Below, piece after piece: positions 54,381-64,000 of a DNA stretch of 64,000 nucleotides (the stretch's first letter is position 1; each line of letters starts with the position of its first letter). The DNA is taken from positions 806,001 through 870,000 of the forward strand of contig NC_064552.1 of the NCBI RefSeq assembly GCF_023856365.1. Reading direction: 5' to 3'. Made by a program: the position numbers and the translations under genes. Source of the stretch: Brienomyrus brachyistius. Taxonomy: Eukaryota; Chordata; Actinopteri; Osteoglossiformes; Mormyridae. The notes below the pieces were generated by a model. That model did no database searches and had not been told where the DNA came from. It saw only the letters and a program-made list of their open reading frames with translations.

Positions 54381-54500
54381 TCCACGGCTGTCTGTCTTTC
54401 ACGTCTGGACCATGTGTTACAGGTGGACCAGATCGAAGCTCTGCTCCTGCTGTTAGTGGAGCAGATGGGCTGTTTACTAAAGCCCTGAGGGCCGAATAAA
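54381..54500 (+). pseudogene. TDRD1: Remnant of TDRD1 last exon (exon 24) with acceptor and poly(A) signal
   Basis: Matches the reverse complement of 41696-41815. The acceptor (tgtgttacag), 22 codons (54423-54488, starting VDQIEALLL and ending with TGA) and AATAAA (54495-54500) are all intact. The few differences from the functional exon change some codons (LLVEQMGCLLKP for [12 protein letters not shown]). It is in the plus orientation, upstream of VWA2. Confidence 0.88.
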
Positions 54501-54623
54501 GCCCCCCACGAGGGTCTTTCAGTGTTACTGACGTTGGTTTGGAGGTCTCCACTCATGACTTGAAAGGAGTTTTGCACCCTCACATATTTTCCACATTAAA
54601 CGCTTTAAAATGTCTCAATTTAA

Positions 54624-54669
54624 CTAATTATCCTATACCATACGACCAATGCAGCTTCAAATTTATGTC
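54624..54669 (+). repeat. 46-bp direct repeat, right copy
   Basis: Same sequence as 54300-54345 except one base (catacgacc for catacaacc). Confidence 0.95.
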
Positions 54670-56569
54670 GGTGGGGGATGTCATAACGCGTGCGTTATTC
54701 CAAAGCGGTGCCGGTCAGCACTGGAGCAGAGGCCGTATCACGGTGTCTGATCGGAGCCAGATTCTTCTGGGGGGCGGTTTCTGGTGCAAATAAAGCCGTA
54801 CTCATAAAGGTTGAGCGGAGCAAAGGAGGAGGCTGGACCTGCCCTGGGGCTGCCTTTGAGTGCTCGGTTGCGCAGACGGAGCAGAACGCCTCCTGGAGCT
54901 GGTCCGGATGGGGCAGCTGCCAGTGCCTCCCGCTCGGTCAGTGTGTCTCTGCGTTTGCTGTGTGCGGTGCGCTGTGTAGCGCGCATCTTAGGTACGCGCG
55001 GGGGAATCGGACACAAACGAAACTGATCCCCCGAAGACGCCGGGGCGCCTTGAGGGATATGCACGCTTTTGGAGTTTCCTCTTTGTAAGTTCTTCTTTTC
55101 CTGATTCCTTTGCGTATGAAGCTTTACACGGGGGTAGCACTGAAGCGTGGGTGCAGGCGGGGAGCTGAATGCGGATACGGCGTCCGAACCGGAGAGTCCC
55201 GGTAATTCGGGATGAAAGTGGGACAGACAGAAATGGAGATACCGGGACAGACAGAAGTGGAGATATCCATGGCGCCTTTTCTATTAAACATTTCAACGGA
55301 TATTAAAGGGGTATAAAACTGTTGAGGACTTGCGTCTCTTCGGACCTGAATCTTTATCGGGGAGACAGGGGAAGCTGCACAGGCGTCTCCGCACTCCGTA
55401 ACAGGTCTGCCTGGTGTGGGACGCTGCTGACACGCTGCAGCTTGTTTGCGGACCTTCTCCGGGCGGTGCTTTCGCAGCCTCCACAGGAGCTACACCTCCG
55501 GCGTTCAGGCGCGCATTAGTTGGGGTGGGAGTCCGGCGCATTGAAACGTCAGTACGGTGCCTAGAGCCGCTTTGGGTGCCTTTGGAGGGTTATCCTACCC
55601 GTCAGACTTGCATTTTGGAGAACCGGACTGGAGGTTTTTCTCCTGAAACGTGCGGGGGGCTGGAATTACAGCTAACGTTTCCGATCGATGCCGTGGTCTT
55701 TCACCTCCCCTTTATGAAGCCTCGACCCTACCCCCCGGGGGCCTTACTGCAGCAGCAGGGTAGGTGGAGGCTGTAGGCAGGCTGATCTAATTGTAGATAT
55801 GAAAAGGGCGCAGGAACCTGGTGAAGGTGCTGATGGATGTTCAGCCTTTAGAGGAATGAACCCCGGTGTGGGGCAGGTGTAGCCCTAGGGGTGAAGGTCT
55901 GCTTCGAGGCTTTGCTGGGGGACTAACCTTAGTCTAGCTGCTGATTGCTAACTTAAGGTTTGTGTGTAAATGGTTATATGCTGTGGACTGAAATGAATAA
56001 ATATTTCAGTGTTTGTTCTATTTTAGTTTTGAAATTGAAGGAGTGATAGTCAAATGCTTGGAAAAGCATGTAACCCCCTCCCCACTCCTGTGTTTGAAGG
56101 GGGGTGAGATCAGAGAAACAGGCTGACATGGGGGACCCTAATTAATCCCTCATTTTCTGAATGCTCCAGTGCTCAAAAGTAAGGGGAAGCCAGTGCCCCA
56201 GAGATGCTAATCAGCAGGTGACTTGTGGGGGAGGGGGGCACTGGGGACAAAGACCCCCCTCTCTGCAGCTACATTTATGAAAGCTGATCGCCTGCCTCTC
56301 ACTCTTATCTGCGACTTGAACTCACATTGTGGAAATGGAACATGGTCATCTTTTGCGAGATTACTGGGTAGTGGACTTCTCCAGGCATGCTCCGCCTCCA
56401 CAATGCCCTGTCCCCATTGAGATCTGCCCCCAAAAGCATAGCCTGTAAATGTACCCTGTTTCCAAACTGACTTACTACAAACTTAGTAGTAAGGCTGATA
56501 TAGTAACTGTAATATCAGCCTATGCTTTTGAGGGCGGATCTTAATGGGGGTTTAAATGCAGGTCAGTTA

Positions 56570-57170
56570 CAGGGTGTTAATGTTCTGAAACGCTGGTCGG
56601 TCACAGGGTGTAAATGTGCTGAAACGCCGTTCGGTCACAGGGTGTAAATGTGCTGAAACGCCGTTCGGTCACAGGGTGTAAATGTGCTGAAACGCAGGTC
56701 GGTTTCAGGGTGTGAATGTGCGGTAAACGCAGGTTGGTTACAGGGTGTAAATGTGCTGAAACGTAGGTCGGTTACAGGGTGTTAATGTGCTGAAACGTAG
56801 GTCGGTTACAGGGTGTTAATGTGCTGAAACGTAGGTCGGTTACAGGGTGTTAATGTGCTGAAACGCAGGTCGGTCACGGTGTAAATGTGCGATAAACGCC
56901 GTTCGGTCACAGAGTGTAAATGTGCGGTAAACGCAGGTCGGTCTCGGAGTGTAAATGTGCGGTAAACGCAGGTCGGTCTCGGAGTGTAAATGTGCGGTAA
57001 ACGTAGGTCGGTCTCGGAGTGTAAATGTGCGGTAAACGCAGGTCGGTCTCGGAGTGTAAATGTGCGGTAAACGCAGGTCGGTCTCGGAGTGTAAATGTGC
57101 GGTAAACGCAGGTCGGTCTCGGAGTGTAAATGTGCGGTAAACGCAGGTCGGTCTCGGAGTGTACTTGCAC
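56570..57170. repeat. 34-35-bp minisatellite, about 17 copies
   Basis: Units like 'gtaaatgtgcggtaaacgca' plus 'ggtcggtctcggagt'; the left half uses a variant with 'tgctgaaacg' and 'cacagggtg'. Spurious minus-strand frames result. Confidence 0.95.
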
Positions 57171-57754
57171 TGTGGCGTGGTGTCTTGTGGCTTCTTTGAG
57201 AATCTAATTCTTTCTCTTCCTGGACTTTGATGTGGTAACGGGGCAGCCACAGCACCAGACATACTTCCTGAATCTCCTCAGATGTTGATCTGGGAGCAAT
57301 GCTGCCCCCCCTCTCCCCAAGCCATCATGGGATTTTACTATTATACTGTCATAGTTCTGTTCCCTCAGACAGCTCAACACCATACAGGCAGCTAAAATTA
57401 CTCCAGTATTTTAAAAGCATTTTATAAAAATTTATAAATATACCATTATTAATGATATTAATCTAAATCGCAATGAACTGACCGTGGGGCTGTTAGAACC
57501 TGCACAGCTGCAAAGCCATGTCCTTCACCCTTCAAGCTTTGAAAATGCTCCCTTCTTTTTGCTGACATGCTTTCTGAAGTCTGCCTCCTGATAAGAGCAC
57601 TTATCAAGACCGGCGATAAGAGTCCCTGGGCTCATGCTCACCCTTAAAGCCGAGATTCGCCCAGATGATTTGTCTGCTTCACTGGGCTGCCAACATAATC
57701 GCTTTGTTACTCACCCTGAGATGGTGCATCCAATCGGCACCTGGGTGACATGCA

Positions 57755-59240
57755 GACCCTGGGCTGGAGTGACACTGTCCCTCGGGCTGATCGCACAGGA
57801 AGCGAGTGATTCCAGTGTGTCACCCCGGGCTGGAGTGACACTGTCCCTCGGGCTGATCGCACAGGAAGCGAGTGATTCCAGTGTGTGACCCCGGGCTGGA
57901 GTGACACTGTCCCTCGGGCTGATCGCACAGGAAGCGAGTGATTCCAGTGTGTCACCCCGGGCTGGAGTGACACTGTTCCTCGGGCTGATCGCACAGGAAG
58001 CGAGTGATTCCAGTGTGTCACCCCGGGCTGGAGTGACACTGTTCCTCGGGCTGATCGCACAGGAAGTGAGTGATTCCAGTGTGTCACCCCGGGCTGGAGT
58101 GACACTGTCCCTCGGGCTGATCGCACAGGAAGCGAGTGATTCCAGTGTGTGACCCCGGGCTGGAGTGACACTGTCCCTCGGGCTGATCGCACAGGAAGCG
58201 AGTGATTCCAGTGTGTCACCCCGGGCTGGAGTGACACTGTCCCTCGGGCTGATCGCACAGGAAGCGAGTGATTCCAGTGTGTGACCCCGGGCTGGAGTGA
58301 CACTGTCCCTCGGGCTGATCGCACAGGAAGCGAGTGATTCCAGTGTGTCACCCCGGGCTGGAGTGACACTGTCCCTCGGGCTGATCGCACAGGAAGCGAG
58401 TGATTCCAGTGTGTCACCCCGGGCTGGAGTGACACTGTCCCTCGGGCTGATCGCACAGGAAGCGAGTGATTCCAGTGTGTCACCCCGGGCTGGAGTGACA
58501 CTGTCCCTCGGGCTGATCGCACAGGAAGCGAGTGATTCCAGTGTGTCACCCCGGGCTGGAGTGACACTGTTCCTCGGGCTGATCGCACAGGAAGCGAGTG
58601 ATCCCAGTGTGTCACCCCGGGCTGGAGTGACACTGTCCCTCGGGCTGATCGCACAGGAAGCGAGTGATTCCAGTGTGTCACCCCGGGCTGGAGTGACACT
58701 GTCCCTCGGGCTGATCGCACAGGAAGCGAGTGATTCCAGTGTGTCACCCCGGGCTGGAGTGACACTGTCCCTCGGGCTGATCGCACAGGAAGCGAGTGAT
58801 TCCAGTGTGTCACCCCGGGCTGGAGTGACACTGTTCCTCGGGCTGATCGCACAGGAAGTGAGTGATCCCAGTGTGTCACCCCGGGCTGGAGTGACACTGT
58901 CCCTCGGGCTGATCGCACAGGAAGCGAGTGATTCCAGTGTGTCACCCCGGGCTGGAGTGACACTGTTCCTCGGGCTGATCGCACAGGAAGTGAGTGATCC
59001 CAGTGTGTCACCCCGGACTGGAGTGACACTGTTCCTCGGGCTGATCGCACAGGAAGTGAGTGATCCCAGTGTGTCACCCCGGGCTGGAGTGACACTGTTC
59101 CTCGGGCTGATCGCACAGGAAGTGAGTGATCCCAGTGTGTCACCCCGGGCTGGAGAGACTCTGTCCCTCAGGCTGATCGCACAGGAAGTGAGTGATTCCA
59201 GTGTGTCACCCTGGGCTGGAGAGACTCTGTCCCTCAGGCT
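57755..59240. repeat. 66-bp minisatellite, about 22 copies
   Basis: Unit 'gtcaccccgggctggagtga' plus 'cactgtccctcgggctgatc' plus 'gcacaggaagcgagtgattc' and 'cagtgt'. Multiples of three keep frames of 350-542 codons open on both strands. Variant sites (ccctc/tcctc, agcg/agtg, attcc/atccc) cluster towards the right end. Confidence 0.98.
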
Positions 59241-59784
59241 TATCTCCCGATGCCAACATTTCCTCTGGCCAGAGACCTGCACTCCTTGGATGTTCACCAC
59301 ACGAGCCGGTGATAACGGGCGTATTGGTGTTGCCAGCATGCTGCTATTTTAATTTCCTGGCTGGTGCTTTGAAGTTCTCTGCCCCGGACCCCTGCTCCTG
59401 GGGAGTTTATGGCCTTGCAGGCGGGTTGTGTGGACCATCTGACCCAGGTTCAGTTTGGGCTATACGAGGAGCCCTTGGCTCAGATGCTGGATTTAGCAGA
59501 TGAGCAGAAGAAGACTCTACACTCTATGGCAGAGGTGGATGGTTCAGGTCCAGAAAGTAAAAATCCAGCCCAAGTTTTGTTTTGACCAACCACTTGAGTA
59601 TAAAGAATCACAGTCATGGAGTGCCCCACTGCTTAGTTATCTTGCTTTGGATTTTTACTTTCTGGACCTGAACTGTCCACCTCTATCTGTGTGTGCCAGT
59701 GCGGAAACATATTGGCCCTGTTGGGGGATGGAGTAGCTTTAGTATTTCAGTGGCTTCTCATCTGTTTGTCACAGATTTCCCACA

Positions 59785-62700
59785 ATGCAGCTGTCCAGCC
59801 AGCTCGTCCTCCTCATTACACTCCTGATGATTAGAGGTAAGTCACCTTGACATACCAAAGACATAGAGGTCATTTTACAGCAATTGCCAGCTCTGCAGAC
59901 CGATCTTGCCCGCATTGACATGCTAGAAACAGGGTGAAGTTTCCAGAGGTTTCATTCGCTCACTGATCTGATGAAGTGCTGGATATAGTCTCCATTCACA
60001 CGGGCAGGCGGTGCTCTGCTCCTCCACCAGGCCTCCTGTTTGGACCTCCTGTCCTAAGTGTGCTTTTCTGTGTGGTGCCTCACACAGGAAGGCTTTTGGG
60101 CTCTACAGAGGTCTTCAGTAATGGATGTTTATGGATGGGGGGGGTCCATTCAAAGTCGGCCTCCACATGAATTTGTTCTATAAAACAAACGTCAGGAATG
60201 ACACCAATTACATTGCTAGGGAACTTTCTCCATGAGTCCCCCCCCGCACACATACCACAGGGCTCCGTAAGTGATCCTGAGAAATGGCCCCCTTCAGCCC
60301 CGTGGAGGGGTTAATCAGCAAGGTCCACACCCGCAGGGGCAGCCCATGCGAGCCTGAAGCCTTTGTCTGCCAGCTCTGCAGAGGGTCCTGCCATAAAGTG
60401 CCCATTCACCCATCCCTGGTGTCCCCCCCCCCCCCCACCATGTCTCCTGGCTGCTTTAACCCCTCTGACTGCCACTACGTATTTACTCCCCCCTCGCCCC
60501 GTGCATTTCACCAGGTCTTATTACCCATCCCACTACATTACCCTGGGTTTTCTGCCCTGGCCCACCCCCCCCCCCCCCCCCCCCCCAACTGCCAATGGGA
60601 GTTTCGGCTGAAATCTGATGTTCACTGTTTTTCTGAGTAACAGCTGCAGTGAGAATGGCTTTGCTCAGGGGGGCCCTGGACAGCCCTCCATACCCCTCAG
60701 CCTATAGCATTGTGTCAGTGTAGGAATGTGAAATATCCTGGCGTTTCCAGGATTTACAGAGCTGCCCCGAGGGGGGGGGGGGGGGGGGTTTGTTCGCCAT
60801 AAAAATGGGGATCCATGGGAGAGTTCTAGAGGATCTGATCAGGTGTCAGCTGTAGCAGACAGCTGGAAACCCACAGATGTGCCCCGCCCCCTTTGCTCCA
60901 TTACTGTCTGCTTAAACATGATGAATAGAAGTGAAGGTGCAGTGTCATTCACAGCGTGGACTGGTCTCTGCGTTCTGGACATGCAGACCAACCAGGAGAC
61001 CATCATGAAGATCAGCTCGGCTGGAGCGTGTGAGTAGCTGATGATGGGTTCAGCAGTGAGGGGGTTAACTGGGAGGAGCTGTCTGAGAAGACAGTGTGAA
61101 TTTTCTCATCAAGTGGGGTGTGATCTGATTGGATGGTACATATCTATGGAGGCCTAAGAACATAAGAAATGTACAAAGGAGAGGAGGCCATTCGGCCCAT
61201 CAAGCTCGTTTGGGGAGAAGTTAAATATTAGCTCAGAGTTGTTAATATCTTATCTAGCTCTGATTTAAAGGAACCCGGGGTTTTAGCCTGCACTGCACCA
61301 GCAGGAAGACTATTCCATACTCTAACTACACGCTGTGTAAAGAAGTGCTTCCTCAGATTCATTTTAAAATGTTTTCCTGCTAATTTCCACTTATGGCCAT
61401 GAGTTCTAGTATTTAAACTAATACTGAAATAGCCATTTGGCTGAACAGCATCCAGACCTGTTAGAATCGTATATACCTGGATCATGTCCCCCCTTAGTCT
61501 CCTTTGATCGAGGCTGAACAGATTCAGCTCAGCTAACCTCTCCTCATAGGACAGGTAGTGTTTCTGCTCTGAGTGAATGGTAATTCTTTGGGGTTGTGTG
61601 AAAGTGAGGCTACGCGCTGGTTTGTGGGAGGTGTGTGCGTGTCCAGACTTTATCTTTGTGCAGTTGCTGGAGATGCGTGTTGTAGCCTGGTAGCTACACG
61701 GCTTAAAATCTCAGCCATTCAAGCACTGACATGCCCCCCCCCCCTGCTTTATTGTAGTTCCTCTGGCCGCTGACGCCTCATTCCTCCAGGCCTGTTTGTC
61801 CCCAGTGTTTCTCTCTCTGCTCCTAACTGGCCTATGCTTGTGGATCTCTCTGTCTGTCTGTCTCTGTCTGTCTGTCTCTGTCTGTCTGTCTCTGTCTGTC
61901 TGTCTCTGTCTGTCTGTCTCTGTCTGTCTCTCTGTCCTCATCTGTCCTCATCCCTCTTCCCTTTTCTGTCCCCACCACCTTGCCATCTCTGTCCCTGTCT
62001 TCCTCTCTATCCGCTTCCCTGCCTCTTGTCCCCTTCTCTGTCCCTGTACCTGCTCCCTTCCCATCGCTGTCCTTGTCCCATCCTTGCAGTGATGCAGTGC
62101 TCCGCCGTGCTGGACCTCCTCTTCTTAATGGACGGCTCTCACAGTGTGGGAAAGGGCAGCTTTGAGCGGTCCAAACACTTTGCTCTCACCGCTTGTGCAG
62201 GCTTGGACGTGGGCCCAGATAAGGTGAGGCATAGCGTGTGTGTGTGGGGGGCGGCATGGTGGTGCAGTGGTTAGCACTACTGACTGGGACCCGGCTTCGA
62301 GTCTCCGCCTGGGTTACACGTGTGCGGAGTTTGCATGTATGTATGTGTATATGTGTGTATGTATATATGTGTGTATGTGTGTATGTATATATGTGTGTGT
62401 GAGAGAGAGAGAGATGCCGTGCAGGAGCACCCTGGGATGTTACAGAAGTCTCCTTTCAGGTGAGAGTGGGGGTCATGCAGTACAGCTCAGCCCCCCGGCT
62501 GGAGGTGTCACTGGATAGCCACCGTACCAGGGAGGGCGTGGTCAAGCACCTGAAGAAGATTCCATACAGGTACTGCATGTGTGTCTGCATATCTGTGTGT
62601 GTGCATGCGTCTGTGTGTCTGTATATCTGTGCGTGTGTGTGTGGATTATGTTTATATTACATTGTGCGAGACATTTTGTCCCCACAATGTAAATAAAAAA

Positions 62701-63222
62701 GACTGTCATTTTGATATTGTGGGGGCGATTTTCAGGTGTGTGTGTGTGTCTTGCGGCTGCACTCAGCGGCATGTCGACAGTCCTCCCTTGCAGCTGGACA
62801 TCACCCAGCATGCCATGGGGCCCGCAGCTGTGGCGCTCTTGTGTTTTCCGGACATTCCTGCTCATTCTAAACCCAGCATGAAATCAGTGGTCGAATCCGC
62901 ACAAGTGACTCGGGGCTTGTGAAGGAGTGATGGTTTAAAGTTAGTGAACCAGGAGAATGTTGGGGGTGGGTACACTGAGGGGGCAGGAGGGGTGGGGGGT
63001 TAACCCTAACTCTTTGCCCTCCCCCAGGGGTGGCAGCACTCAGACGGGCCTGGCACTGAAGTACATCCTACGGAAGGGCTTCCCTGGGGGACGTAATGGC
63101 ACCGCCCCTCGCGTGCTGGTCCTGCTGTCCGACGGCAGGTCCCAGGGCGACCCAGAGCCGTCGGCAGCCGAGCTGAAGCAGGCCGGAGTCACCATCTTTG
63201 CCGTGGGGGTGCGCTATCCCAG
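59785..63222 (+). CDS. VWA2: von Willebrand factor A domain-containing protein 2, 5' exons (partial)
   Basis: Secreted extracellular-matrix protein (AMACO) with VWA and EGF domains; found at basement membranes. Exons: 59785-59836, 60955-61029, 62090-62223, 62460-62569, 63028-63222, all in phase. The first encodes a signal peptide (MQLSSQLVLLITLLMIRG). The first VWA domain follows: CSAVLDLLFLMDGSHSVGKG with the DGSHS metal site, SFERSKHFALTACAGLDVG, VRVGVMQYSSAPRLEVSLDS, RGGSTQTGLALKYILRKGFP with the conserved Thr, and VLVLLSDGRSQGDPE then GVTIFAVGVRYPR. These are close to the human protein. The remaining exons lie right of the window; I could not find the exon expected to begin WEEL in 63223-64000. 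Orientation is the same as in human. Confidence 0.93.
61156..61560 (-). mobile_element. Non-LTR retrotransposon 3' end (CR1/L2-like)
   Basis: The minus strand has an open stretch with YTILTGLDAVQPNGYFSI, HFKMNLRKHFFTQRVVRVWN and SLPAGAVQAKTPGSFKSELD, the usual C terminus of CR1/L2-type reverse transcriptases. The sequence 'ggaggccattcggcccatca' is a well-known vertebrate repeat block. It lies in VWA2 intron 2. Confidence 0.75.
61845..61940. repeat. (TCTG)n/(TCTCTGTCTG)n microsatellite
   Basis: Tandem tctgtctgtctc units upstream of VWA2 exon 3. Confidence 0.96.
62246..62340 (+). repeat. tRNA-derived SINE head in VWA2 intron 3
   Basis: Begins ggggcggcatggtggtgcag, then 'tggttagcactactgac' (box A region) and 'gcttcgagtctccgcc' (box B-like), then 'gtgcggagtttgcatg'. 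This is the common fish SINE head, truncated by a GTAT-rich microsatellite. Confidence 0.75.
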
Positions 63223-63837
63223 GTGGGTGTGTGCGCGTGCATATGTGTCCCCACACATACTGTGACACCTAAAGAGTTTTGGTCAGGTACCTGTCTTCTC
63301 ATTGGCTGGAGTGGGTGAAACAGAATAGCCAATAAGGTGGAATACTCGAGTGACGACCTTTGACCTCACCGACCCCTGTCTACTGGCTCTGGATGGTGCT
63401 GGCTGTCATGTGTCTGAATGAAGAGCTTCCTTTGGCTGGCAGTCAGAGCTGCACCATCTTACTGCCCCACTTCCCCGGGGGGTTAGGATTAGGATTAGAT
63501 ATGCAGCCTCACTTCTCAGCCACACCGCATTCACAACTGCTTCTGTGGAGAATGCGATTGGCCTGGTGGAGCAGCTGAGGACCATGACACCTCCTTTGGA
63601 GACTGGAGTGTTTCGGATGACTGTCATGTGGAATCTGCCTTGAATGTGTGGAGCTGTAGCACCCCCTACCTGCTACCATCTGAATTTTATTTGAACTTTT
63701 ATTTGAACTTCTTTTGAACTTTTCTGAGGATGAGAACTTGCAGAAATGTAAAAACTTATTGTTTGCCTGTGGGTGTGTTTATAGTGATTCATCTGATATT
63801 CCCTATGGGCCAGCAAGAAGCTACACAGTCAGCTTGT
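63223..63837. other. Start of VWA2 intron 5, no exon recognised
   Basis: No reading frame matches the next part of VWA2. The region is otherwise unremarkable. Confidence 0.4.
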
Positions 63838-63943
63838 TGGGGTGTTAAAGCTGGCTTTTCCCCGTGTGAAGGTGTTTAACACCCCACATGGAAAAGGGCG
63901 TCCAAACACCTTCACACGGGGAAAGGCCAGCTTTAACACCCCA
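63838..63943. repeat. Inverted repeat (hairpin), about 39-bp arms
   Basis: Left arm 63839-63877 (ggggtgttaaagctggc then ttttccccgtgtgaaggtg) pairs with 63904-63942 with one bulge. The loop is 26 bp. Confidence 0.93.
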
Positions 63944-64000
63944 CATGGAAAAGGGCGTCCAAACACCTTCACACGGGGAAAGGCCAGCTTTAACACCCCA
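63878..64000. repeat. 57-bp tandem repeat running off the window
   Basis: Unit starts aacaccccacatggaaaagg; copies begin at 63878, 63935 and 63992. Each unit contains the right arm of the hairpin. Confidence 0.93.

Larger units (their letters stand above)
54700..59784 (+). other. VWA2 5' region: GC-rich promoter candidate and first intron
   Basis: 54.7-55.8 kb is GC-rich and probably contains the promoter and a non-coding exon; a good donor (cctctttgtaagttc) lies near 55085. The coding exon at 59785 begins behind an acceptor (tttgtcacag), which requires such an upstream exon. Otherwise the interval holds two minisatellites and no gene. Confidence 0.5.

Noticed and set aside
57711..59339. Open frames of 478-542 codons on the minus strand and 351 on the plus strand
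   Set aside because: Purely products of the 66-bp minisatellite; open in several frames at once, no homology.
63360..63630. Candidate next VWA2 exon (a stretch with NEELPLAGSQ or SVENAIGLVEQL)
   Set aside because: The resemblance to the human WEELHALASEP and VEDATNGL segments is weak, in different frames and interrupted by stops; no convincing acceptor and donor.

Overview
The window reads as vertebrate, and most likely teleost fish, genomic DNA. The genes are split into many short exons with canonical splice sites and compact introns. The genes and their order match a conserved vertebrate block (human 10q25.3): PLEKHS1 - DCLRE1A - NHLRC2 - ADRB1 - CCDC186 - TDRD1 - VWA2. Fish-type SINE tails, L2-like LINE 3' ends, a Tigger-like DNA-transposon fossil and very many minisatellites support this. 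The species cannot be fixed from the sequence alone.

Layout: 0.5-2.4 kb, the 3' exons of PLEKHS1 (+). 5.4-10.9 kb, complete DCLRE1A/SNM1A (-), 9 coding exons, about 847 aa. A 0.6 kb head-to-head promoter region follows, then 11.6-19.3 kb, complete NHLRC2 (+), 11 coding exons, about 717 aa. 23.0-24.2 kb, the single-exon ADRB1 (+), 390 aa. 29.0-35.8 kb, CCDC186 (-), 15 coding exons, about 1019 aa, with a coding minisatellite. 37.9-41 kb, a rearranged, repeat-rich interval with a Tigger fossil and a partial copy of TDRD1. 41.7-50.7 kb, TDRD1 (-), 24 coding exons, about 1136 aa, MYND finger plus four Tudor domains. 50.8-54.7 kb, gene-free AT-rich DNA ending in a remnant of the TDRD1 last exon. 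59.8 kb to the right edge, the 5' exons of VWA2 (+), interrupted by the window end.

The most interesting part is the TDRD1 locus. As I recall the human order, TDRD1 is transcribed towards VWA2; here it points the other way. Pieces of TDRD1 in the opposite (+) orientation lie on both sides of the gene: exons 15-18 with their introns at 39.8-40.8 kb, and the last exon with its acceptor, stop and AATAAA at 54.4 kb. A non-coding element is also present in inverted copies at 38.9 and 54.2 kb. This looks like an inversion with duplicated breakpoint sequence plus a large inverted repeat. Read-through of TDRD1 past its poly(A) signal would transcribe both arms of that repeat and could fold into a long double-stranded RNA. 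The gene works in the piRNA pathway, so this is worth testing.

Functionally the genes are not one pathway: DNA interstrand-crosslink repair (DCLRE1A), a thioredoxin/NHL protein (NHLRC2), an adrenergic receptor (ADRB1), a Golgi/dense-core-vesicle coiled-coil protein (CCDC186), a piRNA-pathway scaffold (TDRD1) and a secreted matrix protein (VWA2). Most of the long open reading frames in the window lie in minisatellites whose unit length is a multiple of three and are not genes.
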